From the NCBI GenBank assembly GCA_947464185.1, contig CANHVY010000015.1, forward strand, positions 1 through 64,000: a DNA stretch of 64,000 nt. Reading direction: 5' to 3'. Under the pieces are notes generated by a model. That model worked only from the letters and a program-made list of their open reading frames with translations. It searched no databases and had not been told where the DNA came from. Each line of letters starts with the position of its first letter. Position 1 is the stretch's first letter. Positions 8,813 through 17,157 of the stretch are shown piece by piece. Origin of the DNA: Burkholderiales bacterium. Its GTDB lineage: Bacteria; Pseudomonadota; Gammaproteobacteria; Burkholderiales; Burkholderiaceae_C. Made by a program: the position numbers and the translations under genes.

Positions 8813-10297
8813 TCAGTCGTGCTTCACGGCCACGGTCTTGAGCACCGAGAAACCGTACAGCGCCTCGAAGCCCTTCTCGCGTCCGTGGCCGGAATGCTTG
8901 ACGCCGCCAAAGGGCAGCTCGATACCGCCACCCGCGCCATAGTTGTTGACGAAGACCTGGCCGCACTGCAGCTTGCGCGCCATGCGCAGGGCGCGGCTGC
9001 CGTCGCGCGTCCAGACGCCGGCCACCAGGCCGAAGGGCGTGCCGTTGGCGATCGCCAGCGCTTCGCGCTCGCCGTCGAAGGGGATGACGGCCTGCACCGG
9101 GCCGAAGATCTCTTCCTGCGCGATGCGGTGGCCGGGGTTCACGTCGGCCACCAGGGTGGGCGTCACCCAGCAGCCTCCGGCGGGCAGCGTGGCTGGCAGC
9201 GGGGCCTGCGCGGCGATGCGCAGGCCACTGTCGCGCACCACGTCTAGGTAGCCCTGCACGATCTCGCGCTGGCGCACCGAGATGACCGGGCCGATGTCCA
9301 GGTCGTCCAGGGCCGGGCCCACGCGCAGCGCGCGGTAGCGCTCGGCCATGCGCGCCACCACCTCGTCGAACACGGCGCGCTCCACCAGGATGCGGCTGGC
9401 CGCCGAGCAGGTCTGGCCGGCGTTCTGGATGCCGGCGTTCACCAGGAACGGCAGCGCGGCGTCGAGGTCGGCATCGGCGAACACGATCTGCGGGCTCTTG
9501 CCGCCGAGTTCCAGCGTGACGGGAATGGCGTTCTTCGCCGCGGCGGTCTGGATCAACGTGCCCACCGCCACCGAGCCGGTGAAAGAGATGTGGCGCACAT
9601 CGCGGTGCGCCGACAGCGCCGCGCCGGCCTCCTCGCCCAGGCCGGGCACCACGTTCAGCGCGCCGGCAGGCAGGCCGGCGGCGTCGGCGATGCGGGCAAA
9701 GGCCAGGGCGGTGAGGCAGGCTTCCTCCGCCGGCTTGAGCACGCAGGCGTTGCCCATGGCCAGGGCCGCACCGACGCTGCGGCCGATGATCTGCATGGGG
9801 TAGTTCCAGGGCACGATGTGCGCCGTCACGCCATGGGGCTCGCGCAAGGTGAACGCGGTGTAGCCGTTGGCGAACGGAATCGTGTCGCCGTGCACCTTGT
9901 CCGCCGCGCCGCCGTAGAACTCCAGGTAGCGCGCCAGCGCCACGGCATCAGCCCGGCCCTGCTTGAGCGGCTTGCCCACGTCCAGCGCCTCCAGACGGGC
10001 GAGCTCATCGGCCTGCTCCAGCACCAGCGCGCTCATCTTCAGCAAGATGCGGCCGCGCTCGGTGGCGGTGAGCCGGCCCCACACACCTGCGCGGTCGCCT
10101 TCCACACCCCCCTCACCCTCCAAGGCCACCTGCGCGGCCTGCACCGCAGCCTCGATGTCGGCGGCGTTGCCGCGGGCGATGCGGGTGAGTTCGCTGCCGT
10201 CCGAAGGATTGATCAGCGGCAGGGTCTGGCCGCTGTCACCGGCACGCCAGCGGCCGGCGATGAAGACCAGGGAGGCGTCGAAAGGCACGGCATTCAT
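8813..10297 (-). CDS. NAD(P)-dependent aldehyde dehydrogenase
   Basis: 494 aa ALDH-superfamily enzyme oxidising an aldehyde to the acid. The catalytic cysteine is in NAGQTCSAASR (about residue 295) and the general-base glutamate in TLELGGKSPQ (about 261). The cofactor-loop segment VPWNYPM and a near-C-terminal ELPFGGVKHSG are present. Overall it resembles the betaine-aldehyde / aminoaldehyde branch, but the substrate is not determined. A Gly/Glu-rich insertion of about a dozen residues (EGEGGVEGDRAG) sits before the WGRLTATERGR region. The start is the ATG at 10297, 51 bases from the divergent ABC permease gene. The FIST gene follows 43 bases downstream. Confidence 0.9.
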   Translation of the reverse strand: MNAVPFDASLVFIAGRWRAGDSGQTLPLINPSDGSELTRIARGNAADIEAAVQAAQVALEGEGGVEGDRAGVWGRLTATERGRILLKMSALVLEQADELARLEALDVGKPLKQGRADAVALARYLEFYGGAADKVHGDTIPFANGYTAFTLREPHGVTAHIVPWNYPMQIIGRSVGAALAMGNACVLKPAEEACLTALAFARIADAAGLPAGALNVVPGLGEEAGAALSAHRDVRHISFTGSVAVGTLIQTAAAKNAIPVTLELGGKSPQIVFADADLDAALPFLVNAGIQNAGQTCSAASRILVERAVFDEVVARMAERYRALRVGPALDDLDIGPVISVRQREIVQGYLDVVRDSGLRIAAQAPLPATLPAGGCWVTPTLVADVNPGHRIAQEEIFGPVQAVIPFDGEREALAIANGTPFGLVAGVWTRDGSRALRMARKLQCGQVFVNNYGAGGGIELPFGGVKHSGHGREKGFEALYGFSVLKTVAVKHD

Positions 10298-10348
10298 GAG
10301 GAGCAGGGCATCGGGCGGCTGTAACAGGTTGAGGCATGATAGTTCTCG

Positions 10349-11305
10349 ATGGGTGTGTTTCTTCTCAAGCGGTTCGCCACTTTCCTGGTCACCTTGGCCG
10401 TGGCCTCGGTGCTGGTGTTTGGCGTGCTGGAACTGCTGCCGGGCAATGCGGCCGAGGTCATCCTGGGCGACACGGCCACGCCCGAATCCCTGGCCTCGCT
10501 GCAGGCCAAGCTCGGCCTGGACCGCCCGCCCGTGCAGCGCTACACCGACTGGGTGGGCGGGCTGCTGCAGGGCCGCACGGCCCAGAGCATCAGCTACGAC
10601 ACGCCCACGGCCGAGCTGATCGCCGAGCGCATGCGCGTGACGCTGCCGCTGGCCGTGCTGTCCATGGCGCTGACCGTGGTGCTCGCGCTGGCCCTGGGCA
10701 TCTACGCCGCCTCGCGCCACAACCGGCTGGGCGACGTGGGCGTGATGGCGGCCAGCCAGGTGGGCATTGCCATCCCGAACTTCTGGTTCGCCATCCTCCT
10801 GATCCTGCTGTTCGCGGTGAAGCTGCAGTGGGTCAGTGCCGGCGGGTTTCCGGGTTGGACGGAAGACGATGGCGGCGGCCTGTGGGAGGGGCTGCAGGCG
10901 CTGATCCTGCCCTCCATCGCCCTGGCCCTGGTGCAGGCGGCCATCCTGGCGCGGGTCACCCGCTCGGCCGTGCTGGAGGTGATGCGCGAGGACTTCGTGC
11001 GCACCGCGCGCGCCAAGGGCCTGACGCGGCGCCAGGCGCTGTGGCGTCACGTGCTGCGCAACGCCATGATCCCGGTGCTGACCGTGATGGGCCTGCAGTT
11101 CGCCAACCTCATCACCGGCACCATCGTGGTGGAGAACGTCTTCGTGCTGCCGGGCGTGGGGCGGCTGATCTTCCAGGCCATCAGCAACCGCGACCTGGTG
11201 GTCGTGCGTGACGTGGTGATGCTGCTGGCCGGCGTCGTGGTGGTCGTCAACTTCGTCGTCGACGTGCTGTACGCACTGATCGACCCGCGCCTGCGCGGCA
11301 GCTGA
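10349..11305 (+). CDS. ABC transporter permease, DppB/OppB type
   Basis: 318 aa inner-membrane permease of the dipeptide/oligopeptide/nickel family. It has an N-terminal segment (about 10-30) and then a five- to six-helix BPD_transp_1 domain (about 95-315). The EAA-like loop EDFVRTARAKGLTRRQAL contacts the ATPase in this family. It is followed after 5 bases by a DppC-type permease, so the two form a heterodimeric channel. No substrate-binding protein or ATP-binding gene lies on either side, which is unusual because these systems normally come as four or five genes. Confidence 0.93.
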   Translation: MGVFLLKRFATFLVTLAVASVLVFGVLELLPGNAAEVILGDTATPESLASLQAKLGLDRPPVQRYTDWVGGLLQGRTAQSISYDTPTAELIAERMRVTLPLAVLSMALTVVLALALGIYAASRHNRLGDVGVMAASQVGIAIPNFWFAILLILLFAVKLQWVSAGGFPGWTEDDGGGLWEGLQALILPSIALALVQAAILARVTRSAVLEVMREDFVRTARAKGLTRRQALWRHVLRNAMIPVLTVMGLQFANLITGTIVVENVFVLPGVGRLIFQAISNRDLVVVRDVVMLLAGVVVVVNFVVDVLYALIDPRLRGS

Positions 11306-11310
11306 AGGCC

Positions 11311-12147
11311 ATGCAAGGATTCTGGCACCGCGCACTGCGGCACAAGAGCTTCGTGGCCGGCGGCGTGCTCACCGCGCTGCTGGCCGCGATGGCGCTGCTG
11401 TCGCTGGTGTGGACACCCTACCCAGTGGCCGAGATCGACATCCCCGGCAAGCTGCAGCCGCCTTCGGCTGCGCACTGGCTGGGCACCGACAGCCTGGGTC
11501 GGGACATCGCCTCGCAGCTCCTGGTGGGTGCGCAGAACTCCATCGTCGTGGGCGTGATCGCCGTGGGCATTGGCATGGGCTTCGGCGTGCTGCTGGGCTG
11601 CATCGCCTCGGCGCGGCGCGGCTGGGTGGAGGAGCTCATCATGCGCGGCAGCGACTTCGCTTTCGCCTTCCCCGCGCTGCTGCTGGCCATCATGCTCACC
11701 GCCATCTACGGCCCGGGTCTGGTGATGAGCATCGTGGCCATCGGCATCTTCAACATCCCGGTGTTCGCCCGCATCACGCGCGGCAGCGCCAACGCCGTGT
11801 GGGCGCGCGAGTTCGTGCTGGCCGCGCGCACGGCCGGCAAGGGCCCCGTGCGCATCACGCTGGACCACGTGCTGCCCAACATCGCCAGCGTGCTGATCGT
11901 GCAGGCCACCATCTCGTTTGCCACCGCCATCCTGGCCGAAGCGGCGCTGAGCTACCTGGGCCTGGGCACGCAGCCGCCGCAGCCGAGCTGGGGCCGCATG
12001 CTCAACGAGGCACAGACGCTGATGTTCCAGGCCCCGCTGCTGGCGGTGTACCCCGGCGTGGCCATCGTGCTGAGCGTGCTGGGGCTGAACCTGCTGGGAG
12101 ACGGGCTGCGCGACCTGATGGACCCGAAGCTGGCGAGGAAGCGGTGA
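11311..12147 (+). CDS. ABC transporter permease, DppC/OppC type
   Basis: 278 aa partner permease. N-terminal OppC_N region (about 5-55) with the family motif HWLGTDSLGRDI near residue 55, then the BPD_transp_1 domain (about 75-275) with five helices. The loop AREFVLAARTAGKGPVRI near residue 170 is the ATPase-coupling EAA motif. It starts 5 bases after the DppB-like gene and ends about 40 bases before an unrelated EamA gene. The substrate class (peptide, nickel, glutathione or other) cannot be assigned without the binding protein. Confidence 0.93.
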   Translation: MQGFWHRALRHKSFVAGGVLTALLAAMALLSLVWTPYPVAEIDIPGKLQPPSAAHWLGTDSLGRDIASQLLVGAQNSIVVGVIAVGIGMGFGVLLGCIASARRGWVEELIMRGSDFAFAFPALLLAIMLTAIYGPGLVMSIVAIGIFNIPVFARITRGSANAVWAREFVLAARTAGKGPVRITLDHVLPNIASVLIVQATISFATAILAEAALSYLGLGTQPPQPSWGRMLNEAQTLMFQAPLLAVYPGVAIVLSVLGLNLLGDGLRDLMDPKLARKR

Positions 12148-12187
12148 GGCCGGTGGTCACACCTCAAGTGAGCAGGCCCACCTCCGT

Positions 12188-13039
12188 GTGAGCACCGGGA
12201 CTCTCACCTCCCACACGCTGGCGCTGACCGGCGTGGCGATGCTGGCCTTTGCCGGCAACTCACTGCTGTGCCGGCTGGCGCTGCAGCACTCAGGCATCGA
12301 CCCCGCGAGCTTCACCACTGTGCGGCTGCTGTCGGGCGCCGTGGTGCTCTGGGCCCTGGTGCGGTGGCGGGGCCAGCGCCCCGCAGGGGACTGGGGCTCG
12401 GCCGCCGCCCTGTTCGTTTACGCCGCAGCCTTCTCCTTTGCCTACCTCAGTCTGTCCGCCGGCACGGGCGCGCTGCTGCTGTTCGGCGCCGTGCAGGCCA
12501 CGATGCTGGGCTGGGGCCTGTGGCACGGCCAGCGCCTGGGCCGCGGCCAGACGGCCGGGCTGGTGCTGGCAATGGGCGGGCTGGTGGCCCTGTTGCTGCC
12601 GGGGGTGACGGCGCCGCCGGCTGGCGGTGCGTTGCTGATGACGGCCGCGGGCGTGGCCTGGGGCGTGTACTCGCTGCGCGGGCGGGGCGCCGGCGACCCC
12701 ACCGCTGTGACCGCAGGCAACTTCGTGCGGGCCTCCGCCCTGGCCGTGCCCTTGGCCCTGGCGGCCCTGCCCTGGGCCCGCGTGGACGTGGCCGGCCTGC
12801 TATGGGCGCTGTGCTCCGGCGCCGTGACCTCCGGTCTGGGCTATGCCATCTGGTACACCGCCCTGAAGGGCCTGCAGCCCACCAGCAGCGCCTCGGTGCA
12901 ACTCAGCGTGCCCGTCCTCACCGCCCTGGGCGGTGTGGCCGTGTTGGGCGAACCCGTGACCCTGCGCCTGGCCCTGTGTTCGCTGGCCATCCTGGGCGGG
13001 ATTGCGTGGGTGATTGCGGGGCAGCGCGCGGGCAAGTAG
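12188..13039 (+). CDS. EamA-family (DMT superfamily) transporter
   Basis: 283 aa membrane protein with two EamA repeats and about ten hydrophobic segments. The second repeat carries the usual motif PTSSASVQLSVPVLTALGG near residue 240. The start is taken as GTG 12188, about 40 bases after the permease stop. There is no clear ribosome-binding site and a later start near residue 18 is possible. It is distinct in sequence from the EamA gene at 2716. Function is presumed metabolite export; the substrate is unknown. Confidence 0.85.
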   Translation: MSTGTLTSHTLALTGVAMLAFAGNSLLCRLALQHSGIDPASFTTVRLLSGAVVLWALVRWRGQRPAGDWGSAAALFVYAAAFSFAYLSLSAGTGALLLFGAVQATMLGWGLWHGQRLGRGQTAGLVLAMGGLVALLLPGVTAPPAGGALLMTAAGVAWGVYSLRGRGAGDPTAVTAGNFVRASALAVPLALAALPWARVDVAGLLWALCSGAVTSGLGYAIWYTALKGLQPTSSASVQLSVPVLTALGGVAVLGEPVTLRLALCSLAILGGIAWVIAGQRAGK

Positions 13040-13337
13040 CGCGGTCCGCCTACAGCTTGTCCAGACCGTCATCTCCCACACAGGAAGGAGCGGCACCAGC
13101 AACTTCTCATCTTCCACCTGAAAGGGCGGGTGGAGCGACCCACGCAACGAACGAGTGGGTTCCCCTTGCTGCCTCCGATGCCGGAAAGTCTCCAGTAAGC
13201 CAGCCTCGCCGAGGATGCAAGGTATGGCGCTTCCACTGTCATGAGCGTATTCGTAACGCCCAGTGCCTGCGCAGCAGCGGCAATCCAGTCCGCGTCAACC
13301 GCCAAGCGCCCATGAGCGAAAAGCCAAGGAGATCCAC
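13040..13337. other. Intergenic interval before an outer-membrane gene
   Basis: About 300 bases that look less GC-rich than the flanks, by eye. An open frame on the minus strand (13069-13305) has plausible composition but no family I recognise and no good start context, so I do not call it a gene. The last 20 bases contain the AAGGAGATCC ribosome-binding site of the next gene. Confidence 0.4.
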
Positions 13338-13976
13338 ATGCTCAAAGTCATTCCTCGCGCCCTCTGCGGGCTGTTCGCAGCCACTTCGCTGACCGCTGCA
13401 CAAGCCAAGGACGATGCGTGGTACGCCACGTTCGACGCAGGCATCACAAGCGCCAGCGACCCCACGTTCGCGGGAGGACGTCTGACAACTCGACAGGGCT
13501 CTGCCTACGGCGGCGCCATTGGTCGCCACTTCGGACCCAACTGGCGCGTCGAAGCGGCCGTGATGTACCGCAACAATCCCGTCCGCCAAGTCTCCAGCCC
13601 TGGATTCGATCAGAAGCCCAGGGATGCAGATTGGGCCTCTCTCTTCATGACTGTCAATGCGCTGTACGACTTTGACGGATTCCGGCTAGGCAAAGCGAAT
13701 GTCCGGCCCTATGTGGGTTTGGGACTGGGCCGCGCTCAGGAAGTCGATACAGACCTCAGCGTCGGAGGAAATGCGCGCGAGTACTCGGGCTCCGGCAGTG
13801 CACGCCAGTTCATGGCGGGCCTGCGATGGGACTACGGCAGCCCCTGGGTCGCTGACATCGGAATCGCGACGGTGGACGCCGGAACCGTGCGCTTGAAGGC
13901 CAGCGGAAGTTCCGCGAACGTCGACGCCAAGTACCGGGCCACGACTGTGATGGCGCGCCTGGGCTATCGCTTCTGA
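13338..13976 (+). CDS. Outer-membrane beta-barrel protein (OmpA/OmpW-like porin domain)
   Basis: 212 aa. A cleavable signal peptide (hydrophobic core about residues 6-20, AAQA before KDDAW) is followed by alternating amphipathic strands. The protein ends in the aromatic C-terminal signature LGYRF used for outer-membrane insertion. Motifs such as PYVGLGLGRA are typical of small opacity-type barrels. The start is ATG 13338, set by the strong AGGAGATCC ribosome-binding site. It is followed by another outer-membrane gene and then by a two-component system, suggesting an envelope-sensing cluster. Confidence 0.8.
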   Translation: MLKVIPRALCGLFAATSLTAAQAKDDAWYATFDAGITSASDPTFAGGRLTTRQGSAYGGAIGRHFGPNWRVEAAVMYRNNPVRQVSSPGFDQKPRDADWASLFMTVNALYDFDGFRLGKANVRPYVGLGLGRAQEVDTDLSVGGNAREYSGSGSARQFMAGLRWDYGSPWVADIGIATVDAGTVRLKASGSSANVDAKYRATTVMARLGYRF

Positions 13977-14019
13977 CATTCCTTACCGGCCAAGGCATGA
14001 TCCTCAGCCCGCACCCACG

Positions 14020-14832
14020 ATGAACACATCCGACCTCCCCAGCCCCCCCGTTGCCAGCCCCTTGATCGGGCTTGTCACCGCATCACTGGTCTTGCTGACC
14101 GGACACTGCCATGCACAAGTCAAGCCGTCGGACGACGACCGCACGCGCTACAGCATCGGCGCCGCCGTGTTGTTCGACAAGGACGGCTATCGGGGTGTCG
14201 GCACAGAGACGCTGGTACTCCCAGGCGTGTCGATCCAGAACAAATGGGTCAACCTGTTCGGCCCGCAACTCGACCTCCGCCTGATCGGTAACGAGGATCG
14301 CAGCTGGTGGATCGGACCTCGCATCGAGTATCGGTTCGACGGCTACGAGCAGAACGACGGCGCCATCTTCAGCGGCATGGCCAGCCGCAAGGGTGGCCTG
14401 TTCTACGGACTGAGCGGCAGTATCGAGCTCGGCGGCGACTTCGAACTGGAGGCCGACTACGTGAAGGCCGCGAGCCGGGAGGCCGGCTTCGACCGTGGGG
14501 CGGTCGCGTCGTTGCAGTTGAGCCGAACCTATCGCAGCGGCTCATGGTCCTTCGCTCCGCGCATCGGCCTGGAATACCAGAGCAGCCGCTACGTCGACTA
14601 CTACTACGGCGTGCGCTTGGGCGAAGCCACCGCAGCCCGACCCGCCTACACCGGCAAGAGCACGTGGAGTTCGGAGCTCGGCCTGCTCGTCCGTTGGCAG
14701 GCGGGTCCGCGGCAGTTCCTCTTCGCCAACCTCAACTACGAGCGCTACGCCCGGGAGATCCGCAAGAGCCCCTTGATCGATGCCAGTGGCATTCCGCAAT
14801 TGGTGCTGGGCTATCAGTTCGTCCTGAAATGA
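14020..14832 (+). CDS. MipA/OmpV family outer-membrane protein
   Basis: 270 aa. An N-terminal hydrophobic signal (about 15-33, cleavage likely after GHCHA) precedes a beta-rich body with the family features SIGAAVLFDKDGYRG and GLFYGLSGSIELGG, ending in YQFVLK. MipA/OmpV proteins scaffold peptidoglycan enzymes or act as porin-like barrels. It lies 43 bases after the preceding outer-membrane gene and 52 bases before the response regulator. Genes of this family are often controlled by an adjacent two-component system, and I infer the same here. Confidence 0.87.
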   Translation: MNTSDLPSPPVASPLIGLVTASLVLLTGHCHAQVKPSDDDRTRYSIGAAVLFDKDGYRGVGTETLVLPGVSIQNKWVNLFGPQLDLRLIGNEDRSWWIGPRIEYRFDGYEQNDGAIFSGMASRKGGLFYGLSGSIELGGDFELEADYVKAASREAGFDRGAVASLQLSRTYRSGSWSFAPRIGLEYQSSRYVDYYYGVRLGEATAARPAYTGKSTWSSELGLLVRWQAGPRQFLFANLNYERYAREIRKSPLIDASGIPQLVLGYQFVLK

Positions 14833-14884
14833 GGCCCTGGAGCAGGGTCGAAGTCGAGCACCGGGCTGCGCTACGCTGTTGTCC

Positions 14885-15598
14885 ATGAATCGCATCCTTC
14901 TGGTCGAGGACCATGCGGCCATGCGCGAATTGGTGGTGCGCGAGCTTCAGCACGCAGGCATTGCCGCCGACGCCGTAGGGCGGGTCCGCGAGGCCGAGGC
15001 CTGCCTGGCGCAAGTTCGATACGCTGCGCTGGTGCTGGATCGCGGGCTGCCTGATGGCGATGCGTTGCCGTGGCTGCAGCGCCTGCGCGAGCGGCAGGTC
15101 CTCATACCCTGCCTGCTACTCACCGCCCGCGACGCACTGCACGACCGCGTCGATGGCTTGGAAGCCGGCGCGGACGACTACCTGGCCAAGCCTTTCGAGC
15201 GCGACGAGCTGGTGGCCCGGGTGCGCGCCTTGCTGCGCCGGCAGAGCGCCTGGGTCGCCAGCGCGCCACAGTGGGCGGGGCTTGTCGTCGACCCTGTCGG
15301 TGCACGCCTGAGCCACGGGCGGTCGAGCGTGAACCTAGCGCCCAGCGAGCTGCAGTTGATGCTCACGCTGGTGCGTGCCGAAGGCAAGGTGGTGCGCCGC
15401 GCAGCGCTGGAATCAGCGGCCTGGGGTCTGACCGAGCCGGTGACGCCCAACGCCCTCGATGTGGCGTTACACCGCCTGCGGCGAAAACTAGAGGTGCTGG
15501 GCAGCACCGTGCGTCTGGTGAACACCAAGGCCGTAGGCTACGCGCTCGAGCAAGCGAGCGGCGGCACCGCCGGAGAGCTGGGTGATCAAGCCGGGTAG
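14885..15598 (+). CDS. OmpR/PhoB-family response regulator
   Basis: 237 aa. The receiver domain (about 1-115) has the acidic pair ED at 8-9, the phosphoacceptor D52 in VLDRGLPDG and the lysine in YLAKPF near residue 101. A winged-helix DNA-binding domain follows (about 130-225), with LHRLRRKLE as the recognition region. The start is ATG 14885 (a TTG two codons upstream is also open). The histidine-kinase gene begins inside its last 17 bases. It probably regulates the two outer-membrane genes just upstream. Confidence 0.94.
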   Translation: MNRILLVEDHAAMRELVVRELQHAGIAADAVGRVREAEACLAQVRYAALVLDRGLPDGDALPWLQRLRERQVLIPCLLLTARDALHDRVDGLEAGADDYLAKPFERDELVARVRALLRRQSAWVASAPQWAGLVVDPVGARLSHGRSSVNLAPSELQLMLTLVRAEGKVVRRAALESAAWGLTEPVTPNALDVALHRLRRKLEVLGSTVRLVNTKAVGYALEQASGGTAGELGDQAG

Positions 15599-16982
15599 GC
15601 CGGCGCAGGGCCGGCAAGCCGGTCCCGCCGGCCGCACACCGAGCCTTGCGCTGCGCCTGGCGCTGGGCTTCGCCCTGGCGTTCGCCTCGACGGCCATCCT
15701 GGTGGTCGGTGTGCAGACCATGCTGGCAGATCGCTTCGGCAACCTGGCCACACGCATGAGCATGGAGGGTCAGACCGAGGACATCTTCGACGGCTTCGTG
15801 CTTGATGCCGAGCAGCGTGTTGTCGGCGTGAACCTGCCGCCCGGTGACAGGGTGGGGTTCGACGATTTCTTCGCCAACCTCAAGTTCCGCGTGCTCGACG
15901 AGTCGGGTCAGGTCGTGGCCAGCAGCGAGCCGGACCGGCGGTCGCTGTTGCCGGGTCGCGGGGTTGCCGAGCAATCGGGCTTCTTCGGTGTCGTGCCCTT
16001 CGACGGGCGCGATTTCTTCGTCGGAGCCTGGCAGCGCGAGGTGCAGGGACGGCCCTATGTGCTGCAACTCGCGCGCAGCGACCGGTTCGAGTTGCTGGCC
16101 CGCGAAGCGGTGACGCCGGCCATCACCGACACGGTCGTGCTGCTGGGCGCTCTGTCAGCGCTGATCTTCTCGCTGGCCGGAGCTTTGGCTGTGCGATCAG
16201 TGCTGCGGCCCATTCGCGCTGCCGAAGCGGCGGCGCGCAGCGTCGGCGGACGCAACCTTGCGGCCCGCCTGCCTGAAGAAGGTATGCCGGCCGAGATCCG
16301 GCCGCTGGTCCACGCATTCAACGGCGTGCTGGAGCGGCTGGAGGAGTCCTTCCAGCAGCAGGAGCGCTTCATCGCAAACGCGGCGCACGAGTTGAAGACG
16401 CCGCTGGCGCTGGCGCGCGCACGCATCGAAGCCGGTCTGGAGGACGAGAGCACCCGTGCCAGGCTCCTGCAGGATCTGGACACCATGAGCCGCCAGGTCC
16501 AGCAGTTGCTGCAACTGGCCCAGGTGGCCGATCCGCAGGCCATGCGGCTGGGAACGGTGCGGCCGCTGGACGTGGCGCGGGCGGTACTGGACCACCTCGC
16601 ATTCAAGGCCCAACGTGCCGACGTCACCCTGCACCTGCAGGAACCGGACTGCGAAGTGCAGATCGAGGCGGATGCTGGGGCGCTGTTCATCCTGATCAAG
16701 AACCTGGTCGAGAACGCGCTCGACTTCTCGCCCCAAGGCTCGGACGTCAGGGTACAGATGAAGGGCGCCGAGCTGACCGTGGACGACCACGGGCCTGGCG
16801 TACCCGCCGAGTACCGCACGCAGGTGTTCGAACGCTTTTGGCGTGCACCGGGTCAAGCCCGGACGGGTTCGGGCCTCGGCCTGGCACTGGTGCGCGATAT
16901 CGCCATCGCCCATGGCTGGACAGTAAGCTGCGGCGCAGCTCCTGATGGAGGCGCCTCGTTCACCCTACGCTGGCAGCCATGA
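15582..16982 (+). CDS. Sensor histidine kinase (HAMP, HisKA, HATPase)
   Basis: 466 aa inner-membrane kinase. First membrane segment about 25-45, periplasmic sensor about 50-178, second segment about 182-204, HAMP about 205-258. The HisKA phosphoacceptor is H269 in NAAHELKTPL, and the HATPase has IKNLVENALDFS (N box), VDDHGPGVP (G1) and TGSGLGLALV (G2). The start is GTG 15582 with a GGAGAG ribosome-binding site, overlapping the response regulator by 17 bases. It phosphorylates that regulator by family logic. Confidence 0.93.
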   Translation: MIKPGRPAQGRQAGPAGRTPSLALRLALGFALAFASTAILVVGVQTMLADRFGNLATRMSMEGQTEDIFDGFVLDAEQRVVGVNLPPGDRVGFDDFFANLKFRVLDESGQVVASSEPDRRSLLPGRGVAEQSGFFGVVPFDGRDFFVGAWQREVQGRPYVLQLARSDRFELLAREAVTPAITDTVVLLGALSALIFSLAGALAVRSVLRPIRAAEAAARSVGGRNLAARLPEEGMPAEIRPLVHAFNGVLERLEESFQQQERFIANAAHELKTPLALARARIEAGLEDESTRARLLQDLDTMSRQVQQLLQLAQVADPQAMRLGTVRPLDVARAVLDHLAFKAQRADVTLHLQEPDCEVQIEADAGALFILIKNLVENALDFSPQGSDVRVQMKGAELTVDDHGPGVPAEYRTQVFERFWRAPGQARTGSGLGLALVRDIAIAHGWTVSCGAAPDGGASFTLRWQP

Positions 16983-17013
16983 AAGCCTGCGCTCACCTCC
17001 TGGAAGTGCACTG

Positions 17014-17157
17014 ATGAAGCTCGACGTCTTCAAGTCGGCGACCACCTGACACCTGCGTGTTCCCTTGCTCCTGTTGGGTGCTGTGCTGCTGGCGCTCGCT
17101 CCTTTCCTGGTCTTGGCGGCTGGCCTGAACGAGGGTGCCTTGCTCATGCTTGCACCC
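17014..17157 (+). pseudogene. Remnant of a small membrane-protein gene with an in-frame TGA
   Basis: After the kinase stop there is an ATG at 17014 (MKLDVFKSATT), then TGA at 17047-17049. The same frame then continues as HLRVPLLLLGAVLLALAPFL and on to GALLML. This is a coherent hydrophobic segment that would be continuous if TGA were TGG. The reading then runs into the 3' end of the opposing acyl-CoA ligase. It looks like the 5' end of a gene that once followed the kinase and has lost its remainder. The family is not identified. Confidence 0.4.

Noticed and set aside
10298-11335. Upstream extension of the aldehyde dehydrogenase frame by about 345 codons
   Set aside because: It lies antisense to the DppB permease and has no ALDH content; the family N-terminus is at 10297.
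13069-13305. Minus-strand open frame in the interval before the outer-membrane gene
   Set aside because: The composition is plausible, but there is no recognised family, no ribosome-binding site and no context that supports it.
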